Assembly: GCF_000003605.2 (NCBI RefSeq)
Contig: NW_003155536.1
Span: 1-61,731, forward strand
DNA from: Saccoglossus kowalevskii
Lineage: Eukaryota; Hemichordata; Enteropneusta; Harrimaniidae
Direction: 5' to 3'
DNA length: 61,731 nt
The position numbers and the translations under genes are program-made. Below, in pieces: positions 40,201 through 51,479 of the stretch (positions are counted from its first letter, which is position 1; each line of letters begins with the position of its first letter). The notes below the pieces were generated by a model, which worked only from the letters and a program-made list of their open reading frames with translations, was not told the origin of the DNA and did not search any database.

Positions 40201-41256
40201 GTCCCTATCAATGTGACAAGTTAGACAACCTCCTTCAAACCCAGTCCCAATTAATGCGACATGTGAGACAACCTCCCTCAAACCCAGTCTCTATCAATGT
40301 GACAAGTAAGACAACCTCCCTGAAACCCAGTCCCTAGCAATGTAACAAGTGAAACAACCTCTTTCAAACCCAGTCCCTATCAATGTGACAAGTGAGACAA
40401 CCTCCTTCAAACCCAGTCCCCATTAATGACATGTGAGACAACCTCCCTCAAACCCAGTCCCTATCAATGTGACAAGTGAGACAACCTCCTTCAAACCCAG
40501 TCCCCATTAATGACATGTGAGACAACCTCCTTCAAACGCAGTCCCCATTAACGACATGTGAGACAACCTCCCTCAAACCCAGTCCCAATTAATGTGACAA
40601 GTTAGACAACCTCCCTCAAACCCAGTCCCAATTAATGTGACATGTGAGGCAACCTCCCTCAAATCCAGTCCCTATCAATGTGAGACAACCTCCCTCAAAC
40701 CCAGTCCCTATCAATGTGAGACAACCTCCTTCCAATCCAGTCCCTATCAATGTGAGACAACCTCCCTCAAACCCAGTCCCTATCAATGTGAGACAACCTC
40801 CCTCAAACCCAGTCCCTATCAATGTGAGACAACCTCCCTCAAACCCAGTCCCTATCAATGTGAGACAATCTCCTTCAAACCCAGTCCCTATCAATGTGAG
40901 ACAACCTCCTTCAAACCCAGTCCCTATCAATGTGAGACAACCTCCCTCAAACCCAGTCCCTATCAATGTGAGACAACCTCCGTCAAACCCAGTTCCTATC
41001 AATATGAGACAACCTCCTTCAAACCCAGTCCCTATCAATGTGAGACAACCTCCTTCAAACCCAGTCCCTATCAATGTGAGACAACCTCCCTCAAACCCAG
41101 TCCCTATCAATGTGAGACAACCTCCTTCAAACCCAGTCCCTATCAATGTTAGACAACCTCCTTCAAACCCAGTCCCTATCAATGTGAGACAACCTCCTTC
41201 GAACGCAGTCCCTATCAATGTGAGACAACCTCCTTCAAACCCAGTCCCAATTAATG
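37295..41256. repeat. Array segment 17: K-G-Q blocks, E, B, Z and the longest 36-mer run
   Basis: K at 37,295 leads to G near 37,682, which has two one-base insertions, GAAATGTGGG and CCCAAATCCCC. Q near 37,798, run 1, B and a run with ACATGT near 38,327 follow. K at 38,629 leads to G near 39,051, Q near 39,246 and a run with ACATGT near 39,437. K at 39,740 is followed by E (40,050-40,370), B (to about 40,610) and Z near 40,648. The last run, about 17 units of 36 bp with no linker, is the longest such run in the window. Confidence 0.88.
40640..41256 (+). repeat. Longest run of plain 36-bp units (about 17)
   Basis: From the Z unit to the next K linker, about 17 units follow each other with no 7-bp linker, no insertion and no deletion. 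Differences between units are single-base: CTCCCTC or CTCCTTC, CTTCCAATCC near 40,730, CTCCGTC near 40,980, CAATATGAG near 41,000, and AATGTTAGAC near 41,150. The phase is kept throughout, so the stretch appears open in two forward frames and one reverse frame. That is a property of the 36-bp period, not evidence of a gene. Confidence 0.87.
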
Positions 41257-44175
41257 TGAAATGTGAGACAACCTCCTTCAAACCCAGTCCCTATCAATGT
41301 GACATGTGAGACAACCTCCCTCAAACCCAGTCCCTATCAATGTGAGACAACCTCCTTCAAACGCAGTCCCTATCAATGTGAGACAACCTCCTTCAAACGC
41401 AGTCCCAATTAATGTGACATGTGAGACAACCTCCCTCAAACCCAGTCCCTATCAATGTGAGACAACCTCCTTCAAACCCAGTCCCTATCAATGTGAGACA
41501 ATCTCCTTCAAACCCAGTCCCTATGAATGTGAGACAACCTCCTTCAAACGCAGTCCCAATTAATGTGACACGTGAGACAACCTCCCTCAAACCCACTCCC
41601 TATCAATGTGAGACAACCTCCTTCAAACGCAGTCCCTATCAATGTGACAAGTGAGACAACCTCCTTCAAACCCAGTCCCCATTAATGACATGTGAGACAA
41701 CCTCCCTCAAACCCAGTCCCTATCAATGTGACAAGTGAGACAACCTCCTTCACACCCAGTCCCCATTAATGACATGTGAGACAACCTCCTTCAAACGCAG
41801 TCCCATTAACGACATGTGAGACAACCCCCTCAAACCCAGTCCCAATTAATGTGACAAGAGAGACAACCTCCCTCAAACCCAGGCCCAATTAATGTGACAT
41901 GTGAGGCATCCTCCCTCAAATCCAGTCCCTATCAATGTGAGACAACCTCCCTCAAACCCAGTCCCTAACAATGTGAGACAACCTCCTTCAAACCCAGTCC
42001 CTATCAATGTGAGACAACCTCCCTCAAACCCAGTCCCTATAAATGTGAGACAACCTCCCTCAAACCCAGTCCCTATCAATGTGAGACAACCTCCTTCAAA
42101 CCCAGTCTCTATCAATCTGAGACAACCTCCTTCAAACCCAGTCCCAATTAATGTGACACGTGAGACAACCTCCTTCAAACCCAGTCCCAAATAAATGCAA
42201 CATGTGAGACAACCTCCCTCAAACCCAAGTCCCAATTAATGTGACATGTGAGACAACCTCATCAAACCCAGTCAGTCCCTATCAATGTGAGACAACTCCT
42301 TTCAAACCCAGTCCCTATCAATGTGAGACAACTTCCCTCAAACCCAGTCCCTATCAATGTGAGACAACCTCCTTCAAACCCAGTCCCAATCAATGTGAGA
42401 CAACCTCCTTCAAACCCAGTTCCTATCAATGTGAGACAACCTCCCTCAAACCCAGTCCCTATCAATGTGAGACAACCTCCCTCAAACCCATTCCCTCTCA
42501 ATGTGAGACAACCTCCCTCAAACCCAGTCCCTATCAATGTGAGACAACCTCCTTCAAACGCAGTCCCTATCAATGTGAGACAACCTCCTTCAAACCCAGT
42601 CCCTATCAATGTGAGACAACCTCCTTCAAACGCAGTCCCTATCAATGTGAGACAACCTCCTTCAAACCCAGTCCCAATTAATGTGAAATGTGAGACAACC
42701 TCCTTCAAACCCAATTCCCTATCAATCTGACATGTGAGACAACCTCCCTCATACCCAGTCCCTATCAATGTGAGACAACCTCCTTCAAACGCAGTCCCTA
42801 TCAATGTGAGACAACCTCCTTCAAACGCAGTCCCAATTAATGTGACATGTGAGACAACCTCCCTCAAACCCAGTCCCTATCAATGTGAGACAACCTTCTT
42901 CAAACCCAGTCCCTATCAATGTGAGACAACCTCCTTCAAACGCAGTCCCTATGAATGTGAGACAACCTCCTTCAAACGCAGTCCCAATTAATGTGACATG
43001 TGAGACAACCTCCCTCAAACTCACCCCCTATCAATGTGAGACAACCTTCTTCAAACGCAGTCCCAATTAATGTGACTTGTGAGTCAACCTCCCTCAAACC
43101 CAGTCCCTATGAATGTGGGACAACCTCCCTCAAACCCAATCCCCATTAATGTGACATGTGAGACAAGCTCCTTCAAACCCAGATCCTATCAATGTGAGAC
43201 AAGCTCCCTCAAACCCAGACGCAATTAATGTGACATGTGAGACAACCTCCTTCAAACCCAGACCCTATCAATGTGACATGTGAGACAATCTCATTCAAAC
43301 CCAGTCCAGTCCCTATCAATGTGAGACAACCTCCTTCAAACCCAGTCCCTATCAATGTGAGACAACCTCCTTCAAACCCAGTCCCTATCAATGTGAGACA
43401 ACCTCCCTCAAACCCAGTCCCTATCAATGTGAGACAACTTCCCTCAAACCCTGTCCCTATCAATGTGAGACAACCTCCTTCAAACCCAGTCCCTATCAAT
43501 GTGAGACTACCTCCTTCAAACCCAGTCCCTATCAATGTGTGACAACCTCCCTCAAACCCAGTCCCTCAAACCCAGTCCCTATCAATGTGACAAGTGAGAC
43601 AACCTCCTTCAAACCCAGTCCCCATTAATGACATGTGAGACAACCTCCCTCAAACCCAGTCCCTATCAATGTGACAAGTGAGACAACCTCCTTCAAACCC
43701 AGTCCCCATTGATGACATGTGAGACAACCTCCTTCAAACGCAGTCCCCATTAATGACATGTGAGACAACCTCCCTCAAACCCAGTCCCAATTAATGTGAC
43801 AAGTGAGACAACCTCCCTCAAACCCAGTCCCAATTAATGTGACATGTGAGACAATCTCATTCAAACCCAGTCCAGTCCCTATCAATGTGAGACAACCTCC
43901 TTCAAACCCAGTCCCTATCAATGTGAGACAACCTCCCTCAAACCCAGTCCCTATCAATGTGAGACAACCTCCCTCAAACCCATTCCCTATCAATGTGAGA
44001 CAACCTCCCTCAAACCCAGTCCCTATCAATGTGAGACAACCTCCTTCAAACGCAGTCCCTATCAATGTGAGACAACCTCCTTCAAACCCAGTCCCTATCA
44101 ATGTGAGACAACCTCCTTCAAACGCAGTCCCTATCAATGTGAGACAACCTCCTTCAAACCCAGTCCCAATTAATG
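41257..44175. repeat. Array segment 18: K with CACGTG linker, B, Z-like, altered Q, K, G, Q, B, Q
   Basis: K at 41,257 and the CACGTG linker near 41,569 repeat the start of the window. B loses bases near 41,803 and 41,825. A Z-like GAGGCATCC is near 41,903. A short run ends in a second CACGTG linker near 42,157 and odd CCCAAATAAATGCAACATG and CCCAAGTCCC units. Q near 42,270 reads CCCAGTCAGTCCC, one C fewer than usual. K at 42,684 leads to G near 43,110 and Q near 43,307. Near 43,550 one unit has a 14-bp internal duplication. B, Q near 43,868 and a run follow. Confidence 0.86.
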
Positions 44176-47100
44176 TGAAATGTGAGACAACCTCCTTCAA
44201 ACCCAATTCCCTATCAATCTGACATGTGAGACAACCTCCCTCATACCCAGGCCCTATCAATGTGAGACAACCTCCTTCAAACGCAGTCCCTATCAATGTG
44301 AGACAACTTCCTTCAAACGCAGTCCCAATTAATGTGACATGTGAGACAACCTCCCTCAAACCCAGTCCCCTATCAAAGTGAGACAACCTTCTTCAAACCC
44401 AGTCCCTATCAATGTGAGACAACCTCCTTCAAACGCAGTCCCTATGATTGTGAGACAACCTCCTTCAAACGCAGTCCCAATTAATGTGACATGTGAGACA
44501 ACCTCCCTCAAACCCACTCCCTATCAATGTGAGACAACCTTCTTCAAACGCAGTCCCAATTAATGTGACTTGTGAGACAACCTCCCTCGAACCCAGTCCC
44601 TATGAATGTGGGACAACCTCCCTCAAACCCAATCCCCATTAATGTGACATGTGAGACAACCTCCTTCAAACCCAGATCCTATCAATGTGAGAAAAGCTCC
44701 CTCAAACCCAGACGCAATTAATGTGACATGTGAGACAACCTCCTTCAAACCCAGACCCTATCAATGTGACATGTGAGACAACCTCCCTCATACCCAGTCC
44801 CTATCAATGAGAGACAACCTCCTTCAAACGCAGTCCCTATCAATGTGAGACAACCTCCTTCAAACGCAGTCCCAATTAATGTGACATGTGAGACAACCTC
44901 CCTCAAACCCATTCCCTATCAATGTGAGACAACCTCCTTCAAACCCAGTCCCTATCAATGCGAGACAACCTCCTTCAAACGCAGTCCCTATGAATGTGAG
45001 ACAACCTCCTTCAAACGCAGTCCCAATTAATGTGACATGTGAGACAACCTCCCTCAAACCCACTCCCTATCAATGTGAGACAACCTTCTTTCAAACGCAG
45101 TCCCAATTAATGTGACTTGTGAGACAACCTCCCTCAACCCAGTCCCTATGAATGTGGGACAACCTCCCTCAACCCAATCACCATTTAATGTGACATGTGA
45201 GACAACCTCCTTCAAACCCAGATTCCTATCAATGTGAGACAAGCTCCCTTCAAATCCCAGACCCAATTTAATGTGACATGTGAGACAACCTCCTTTCAAA
45301 CCCAGACCCTATCAAATGTGACATGTGAGACAATCTCATTCAAACCCAGTCCAGTCCCTATCAATGTGAGACAACCTCCTTCAAACCCAGTCCCTATCAA
45401 TATGAGACAACCTCCTTCAAACCCAGTCCCTATCAATGTGAGACAACCTCCATCAAACCCAGTCCCTATCAATGTGAGACAACTTCCCTCAAACCCCGTC
45501 CCTATCAATGTGAGACAACCTCCTTCAAACCCAGTCCCTATCAATGTGAGACAACCTCCTTCAAACCCAGCCCCTATCAATGTGAGACAACATCCCTCAA
45601 ACCCAGTCCCTATCAATGTGAGACAACCTCCCTCAAACCCAGTCCCTATCAATGTGACAAGTGAGACAACCTCCTTCAAACCCAGTCCCCATTAATGACA
45701 TGTGAGACAACCTCCCTAAAACCCAGTCCCTATCAATGTGACAAGTGAGACAACCTCCTTCAAACCCAGTCCCCATTAATGACATGTGAGACAACCTCCT
45801 TCAAACGCAGTCCCCATTAACGACATGTGAAACAACCTCCCTCAAACCCAGTCCCAATTAGTGTGACAAGTGAGGCAACCTCCCTCAAACCCAGTCCCAA
45901 TTAATGTGACATGTGAGACAATCTCATTCAAACCCAGTCCAGTCCCTATCAATGTGAGACAACCTCCTTCAAACCCAGTCCCTATCAATGTGAGACAACT
46001 TCCCTCAAACGCAGTCCCAATTAATGTGACTTGTGAGTCAACCTCCCTCAAACCCAGTCCCTATGAATGTGGGACAACCTCCCTCAAACCCAATCCCCAT
46101 TAATGTGACATGTGAGACAACCTCCTTCAAACCCAGATCCTATCAATGTGAGACAAGCTCCCTCAAACCCAGACCCAATTAATGTGACATGTGAGACAAC
46201 CTCCTTCAAACCCAGACCCTATCAATGTGACATGTGAGACAATCTCATTCAAACGCAGTCCAGTCCCTATCAATGTGAGACAACCTCCTTCAAACCCAGT
46301 CCCTATCAATGTGAGACAACCTCCTTCAAACCCAGTCCCTATCAATGTGAGACAACCTCCCTCAAACCCAGTCCCTATCAATGTGAGACAACTTCCCTCA
46401 AACCCTGTCCCTATCAATGTGAGACAACCTCCTTCAAACCCAGTCCCTATCAATGTGAGACAACATCCCTCAAACCCAGTCCCTATCAATGTGACAAGTG
46501 AGACAACCTCCTTCAAACCCAGTCCCCATTAATGACATGTGAGACAACCTCCCTCAAACCCAGTCCCAATTAATGTGACAAGTGAGGCAACATCCTTCAA
46601 ACCCAGTCCCCATGAATGACATGTGAGACAACCTCCCTCAAACCCAGTCCCCATTAACGACATGTGAGACAACCTCCCTCAAATCCAGTCCCTATCAATG
46701 TGACAAGTGAGACAACCTCCCTCAAACCCAGACCCAATTAATGTGACATGTGAGACAACCTCCCTCAAACCCAGTCCAGTCCCTATCAATGTGAGACAAC
46801 CTCCTTCAAACCCAGTCCCTATCAATGTGAGACAACCTCCTTCAAACCCAGTCCCTATCAATGTGAGACAACCTCCCTCAAACACAGTCCCTATCAATGT
46901 GAGACAACTTCCCTCAAACCCAGTCCCTATCAATGTGAGACAACCTCCCGCAAACCCAGTCCCTATCAATGTGAGACAACCTCCCTCAAACCCAGTCCCT
47001 ATCAATGTGAGACAACCTCCCTCAAACCCAGTCCCTATCAATGTGAGACAACCTCCTTCAAACCCAGTCCCAATTAATGTGAAATGTGAGACAACCTCCT

Positions 47101-47397
47101 TCAATCCCAATTCCCTATCAATGTGACATGTGAGACAACCTCCCTCAAACCCAGTCCCTATCAATGTGAGACAACCTCATTCAAACCCAGTCCCAATTAA
47201 TGTGAAATGTGAGACAACCTCCTTCAATCCCAATTCCCTATCAATGTGACATGTGAGACAACCTCCCTCAAACCCAGTCCCTATCAATGTGAGACAACCT
47301 CCCTCAAACCCAGTCCCTATCAATGTGAGACAACCTCCCTCAAACCCTGTCCCTGTCAATGTGAGACAACCTCCTTCAAACCCAGTCCCAATTAATG
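44176..47397. repeat. Array segment 19: G repeated, indel-rich zone, Q-G-Q, B, Q and doubled K
   Basis: K at 44,176 leads to G near 44,602. At about 44,780 the sequence jumps from the unit before Q back to the CTCATACCC unit of K. A second G near 45,148 sits in a stretch (45,080-45,320) with many one-base insertions. Q near 45,349, a run and B follow. Q near 45,936, G near 46,067 and Q near 46,257 repeat the order of segment 3. After a short run and B, another Q near 46,770 opens a run with the CCTCCCGCAAACCC unit at 46,944. K linkers at 47,080 and 47,203 close it. Confidence 0.86.
45080..45320. repeat. Cluster of one-base homopolymer insertions
   Basis: About nine one-base length changes fall in 240 bp, mostly added T or A in short homopolymers: CTTCTTTC, CTCAACCCAG, CTCAACCCAATC, CCATTTAATG, GATTCC, CTCCCTTCAAATCCC, CCAATTTAATG, CTCCTTTC and ATCAAATGTG. 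The units on both sides are clean. Such a tight cluster is more typical of sequencing or consensus error than of evolution in the array. Confidence 0.72.
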
Positions 47398-50060
47398 TGA
47401 AATGTGAGACAACCTCCTTCAATCCCAATTCCCTATCAATGTGACATGTGAGACAACCTCCCTCAAACCCAGTCCCTATCAATGTGAGACAACCTCATTC
47501 AAACGCAGTCCCTATCAATGTGAGACAACCTCCTTCAAACACATTCCCAATTAATGTGACATGTGAGACAACCTCCCTCAAACCCAGTCCCTATCAATGT
47601 GAGACAACCTCCTTCAAACCCAGTCCCTATCAATGTGAGACAACCTCCTTCAAACGCAGTCCCTATGAATGTGAGACAACCTCCTTCAAATGCAGTCCCA
47701 ATTAATGTGACATGTGAGACAACCTCCCTCAAACCCACTCCCTATCAATGTGAGACAACCTAATTCAAACGCAGTCCCAATTAATGTGACTTGTGAGACA
47801 ACCTCCCTCAAACCCAGTCCCTATGAATGTGGGACAACCTCCCTCAAACCCAATCCCCATTAATGTGACATGTGAGACAACCTCCTTCAAACCCAGTCCC
47901 TATCAATGTGAGACAACCTCCTTCAAACCCAGTCCCTATCAATGTGAGACAACCTCCCTCAAACCCAGTCCCTATCAATGTGAGACAACCTCCCTCAAAC
48001 CCAGTCCCTATCAATGTGACAAGTGAGACAACCTCCTTCAAACCCAGTCCCCATTAATGACATGTGAGACAACCTCCTTCAAACGCAGTCCCCATTAATG
48101 ACATGTGAGACAACCTCCCTCCTCAAACCCAGTCCCAATTAATGTGACAAGTGAGACAACCTCCCTCAAACCCAGTCCCAATTAATGTGACATGTGAGGC
48201 AACCTCCCTCAAATCCAGTCCCTATCAATGTGAGACAACCTCCCTCAAACCCAGTCCCTATCAATGTGAGACAACCTCCTTCAAACCCAGTCCCTATCAA
48301 TGTGAGACAACCTCCTTCAAACCCAGTCCCTATCAATGTGAGACAACCTCCCTCAAACCCAGTCCCTATCAATGTGAGACAACCTCCTTCAAACCCAGTC
48401 CCTATCAATGTGAGACAACCTCCCTCAAACCCAGTGCCTATCAATGTGAGACAACCTCCCTCAAACCCAGTCCCTATCAATGTGAGACAACCTCCTTCAA
48501 ACGCAGTCCCTATCAATGTGAGACAACTTGCTTCAAACCCAGTCCCAATCAATGTGACATGTGAGACAACCTCCTGCAAACCCAGACCCTTTCAATGTGA
48601 CATGTGAGACAACCTCTTTCAAACACAGTCCCCATTAATGTGACAAGTGAGACAACCCCCCTCAAACCCAGTCCCTATCAATGTGACAAGTTAGACAACC
48701 TCCTTCAAACCCAGTCCCAATTAATGCGACATGTGAGACAACCTCCCTTAAACCCAGTCTCTATCAATGTGACAAGTAAGACAACCTCCCTGAAACCCAG
48801 TCCCTAGCAATGTAACAAGTGAGACAACTTCTTTCAAAACCAGTCCCCATTAATGTGACATGTGAAACAACCTCTTTCAAACCCAGTCCCTATCAATGTG
48901 ACAAGTGAGACAACCTCCTTCAAACCCAGTCCCCATTAATGACATGTGAGACAACCTCCCTCAAACCCAGTCCCTATCAATGTGACAAGTGAGACAACCT
49001 CCTTCAAACCCAGTCCCCATTAATGACATGTGAGACAACCTCCTTCAAACGCAGTCCCCATTAACGACATGTGAGACAACCTCCCTCAAACCCAGTCCCA
49101 ATTAATGTGACAAGTGAGACAACCTCCCTCAAACCCAGTCCCAATTAATGTGACATGTGAGGCAACCTCCCTCAAATCCAGTCCCTATCAATGTGAGACA
49201 ACCTCCCTCAAACCCAGTCCCTATCAATGTGAGACAACCTCCTTCAAATCCAGTCCCTATCAATGTGAGACAACCTCCCTCAAACCCAATCCCTATCAAT
49301 GTGAGACAACCTCCCTCAAACCCAGTCCCTCTCAATGTGAGACAACCTCCTTCAAACCCAGTCCCTACATGTATCAATGTGAAACAACCTCCTTCAAAGC
49401 CAGTCCCTATCAATGTGAGACAACCTCCCTCAAACCCAGTCCCTATCAATGTGAGACAACTTCCCTCAAACCCAGTCCCTATCAATGTGAGACAACCTCC
49501 TTCAAACCCAGTCCCTATCAATGTGAGACAATCTCCTTCAAACCCAGTCCCTATCAATGTGAGACAACCTCCCTCAAACCCAGTCCCTATCAATGTGAGA
49601 CAACCTCCCTCAAACCCAGTCCCTATCAATGTGACAAGTGAGACAACCTCCTTCAAACCCAGTCCCCATTAATGACATGTGAGACAACCTCCTTCAAACG
49701 CAGTCCCCATTAATGACATGTGAGACAACCTCCCTCCTCAAACCCAGTCCCAATTAATGTGACAAGTGAGACAACCTCCCTCAAACCCAGTCAGAATTAA
49801 TGTGACATGTGAGGCAACCTCCCTCAAATCCAGTCCCTATCAATGTGAGACAACCTTCCTCAAACCCAGTCCCTATCAATGTGAGACAACCTCCCACAAA
49901 CCCAGTCCCTATCAATGTGAGACAACCTCCTTCAAACCAGTCCCTATCAATGTGAGACAACCTCCTTCAAACCCAGTCCCTATCAATGTGAGACAACCTC
50001 CTTCAAACGCAGTCCCTATCAATGTGAGACAACCTCCTTCAAACCCAGTCCCAATTAATG
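47398..50060. repeat. Array segment 20: K, G, B, Z, run, E, B, Z, run, B, Z
   Basis: K at 47,398 leads to G near 47,822, which is followed by 36-mers without Q. B (48,018-48,150) and Z near 48,198 open a ten-unit run ending in CTTGCTTC. E spans about 48,525-48,890 and includes CCTTTCAATG, GTTAGAC, GTAAGAC and CTAGCAATGTAACAAG. B and Z near 49,159 follow, then a run with ACATGT near 49,365. A further B with CTCCCTCCTC, and Z near 49,812, open a short run in which one unit has lost a base pair of the CCCAG site (TTCAAACCAG near 49,931). Confidence 0.88.
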
Positions 50061-50448
50061 TAAAATGTGTGACAACCTCCTTCAAACCCAGTCCCTATCA
50101 ATGTGACATGTGAGACAACCTCCATCAAACCCAGTCCCTATCAATGTGAGACAACCTCCTTCCAACGCAGTCCCTATCAATGTGAGACAACCTCCTTCAA
50201 ACGCAGTCCCAATTAATATGACATGTGAGACAACCTCCCTCAAACCTAGTCCCTATCAATGTGAGACAACCTCCTTCAAACCCAGTCCCTATCAATGTGA
50301 GACAACCTCCTTCAAATGCAGTTCCTATGAATGTGAGACAACCTCCTTCAAACGCAGTCCCAATTAATGTGACATGTGAGACAACCTCCCTCAAACCCAC
50401 TCCCTATCAATGTGAGACAACCTCCTTCAAACGCAGTCCCAATTAATG

Positions 50449-50500
50449 TGACTTGTGAGACAACCTCCCTGAAACCCAGTCCCTATGAATGTGGGACAAC
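50449..50500 (+). repeat. G module reference copy: GTGACTT linker and GTGGGAC unit
   Basis: This is the reference copy of a diagnostic unit pair. The GTGACTT linker is followed by a unit with CTCCCTGAAACC or CTCCCTCAAACC that ends CCTATGAAT, and the next unit begins GTGGGACAACC instead of GTGAGACAACC. I count about 37 copies in the window, for example near 1,767, 6,866, 13,537, 20,588, 25,658, 30,862, 36,361, 43,110, 47,822, 54,208 and 61,600. Copies near 24,658 and 34,604 read GTGGTAC. It nearly always lies between K and Q. Confidence 0.85.
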
Positions 50501-50640
50501 CTCCCTCAAACCCAATCCCCATCAATGAGACATGTGAGACAACCTCCTTCAAACCCAGATCCTATCAATGTGAGACAACCTCCCTCACACCCAGACCCAA
50601 TTAATGTGGCATGTGAGACAACCTCCTTCAAACCCAGACC

Positions 50641-50695
50641 CTATCAATGTGACATGTGAGACAATCTCATTCAAACCCAGTCCAGTCCCAATCAA
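50641..50695 (+). repeat. Q module reference copy: 5-bp CCAGT duplication after CAATCTCATTC
   Basis: The unit starts GTGAGACAATCTCATTC and contains CCAGTCCAGTCCC, so the CCAGT of the normal unit is doubled and the unit is about 41 bp. The unusual CTCATTC and the doubled CCAGT travel together, which points to one founder copy spread through the array. About 38 copies occur, for example near 1,951, 8,935, 15,458, 20,778, 25,852, 31,056, 36,555, 43,307, 54,402 and 59,189. It normally opens run 1. Confidence 0.86.
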
Positions 50696-51060
50696 TGTGA
50701 GACAACCTCCTTCAAACCCAGTCCCTACCAATGTGAGACAACCTCCTCAAACCCAGTCCCTATCAATGTGAGACAACCTCCCTCAAACACAGTCCCTATC
50801 AATGTGAGACAACTTCCCTCAAACCCAGTCCCTATCAATGTGAGACAACCTCCTTCAAACCCAGTCCCTATCAATGTGAGACAACCTCCTTCAAACCCAG
50901 TCCCTATCAATGTGAGACAACCTCCCTCAAACCCAGTCCCAATCAATGTGAGACAACCTCCCTCAAACCCAGTGCCTATCAATGTGAGACAACCTCCCTC
51001 AAACCCAGTCCCTATCAATGTGAGACAACCTCCTTCAAACGCAGTCCCTATCAATGTGAG

Positions 51061-51478
51061 ACAACTTGCTTCAAACCCAGTCCCAATCAATGTGACATGT
51101 GAGACAACCTCCTGCAAACCCAGACCCTTTCAATGTGACATGTGAGACAACCTCTTTCAAACCCAGTCCCCATTAATGTGACAAGTGAGACAACCCCCCT
51201 CAAACCCAGTCCCTATCAATGTGACAAGTTAGACAACCTCCTTCAAACCCAGTCCCAATTAATGCGACATGTGAGACAACCTCCCTTAAACCCAGTCTCT
51301 ATCAATGTGACAAGTAAGACAACCTCCTTCAAACCCAGTCCCCATTAATGTGACATGTGAGACAACCTCCCTGAAACCCAGTCCCTAGCAATGTAACAAG
51401 TGAGACAACTTCTTTCAAAACCAGTCCCCATTAATGTGACATGTGAAACAACCTCTTTCAAACCCAGTCCCTATCAAT
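51061..51478 (+). repeat. E module reference copy: divergent GTTAGAC/GTAAGAC/TTCTTTC units
   Basis: E is the most divergent stretch of the cycle. In order it holds CTTGCTTC, CTCCTGCAAACCCAGACCC, a CAACCCCCCTC unit, GTGACAAGTTAGAC, AATTAATGCGACATG, CCCAGTCTC, GTGACAAGTAAGAC, CCCTAGCAATGTAACAAG, CTTCTTTCAAAACC and GTGAAACAACCTCTTTC. Other copies start near 22,660, 29,530, 40,050, 48,525 and 56,463, with altered or partial copies near 18,060, 19,620, 33,220 and 58,525. This copy carries an additional unit pair near 51,325-51,367 that the others lack. Confidence 0.82.
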
Positions 51479-51479
51479 G

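Noticed and set aside
40640-41310. Long open frames on both strands that could be read as repetitive proteins, for example proline-rich 12-residue repeats up to about 230 residues.
   Set aside because: They arise because the 36-bp unit is a multiple of three with no stop in some frames. They overlap one another in several frames and on both strands, end wherever a 43-bp unit occurs, and start at chance ATG codons in CAATG. No promoter, splice structure, domain or conserved start is present.
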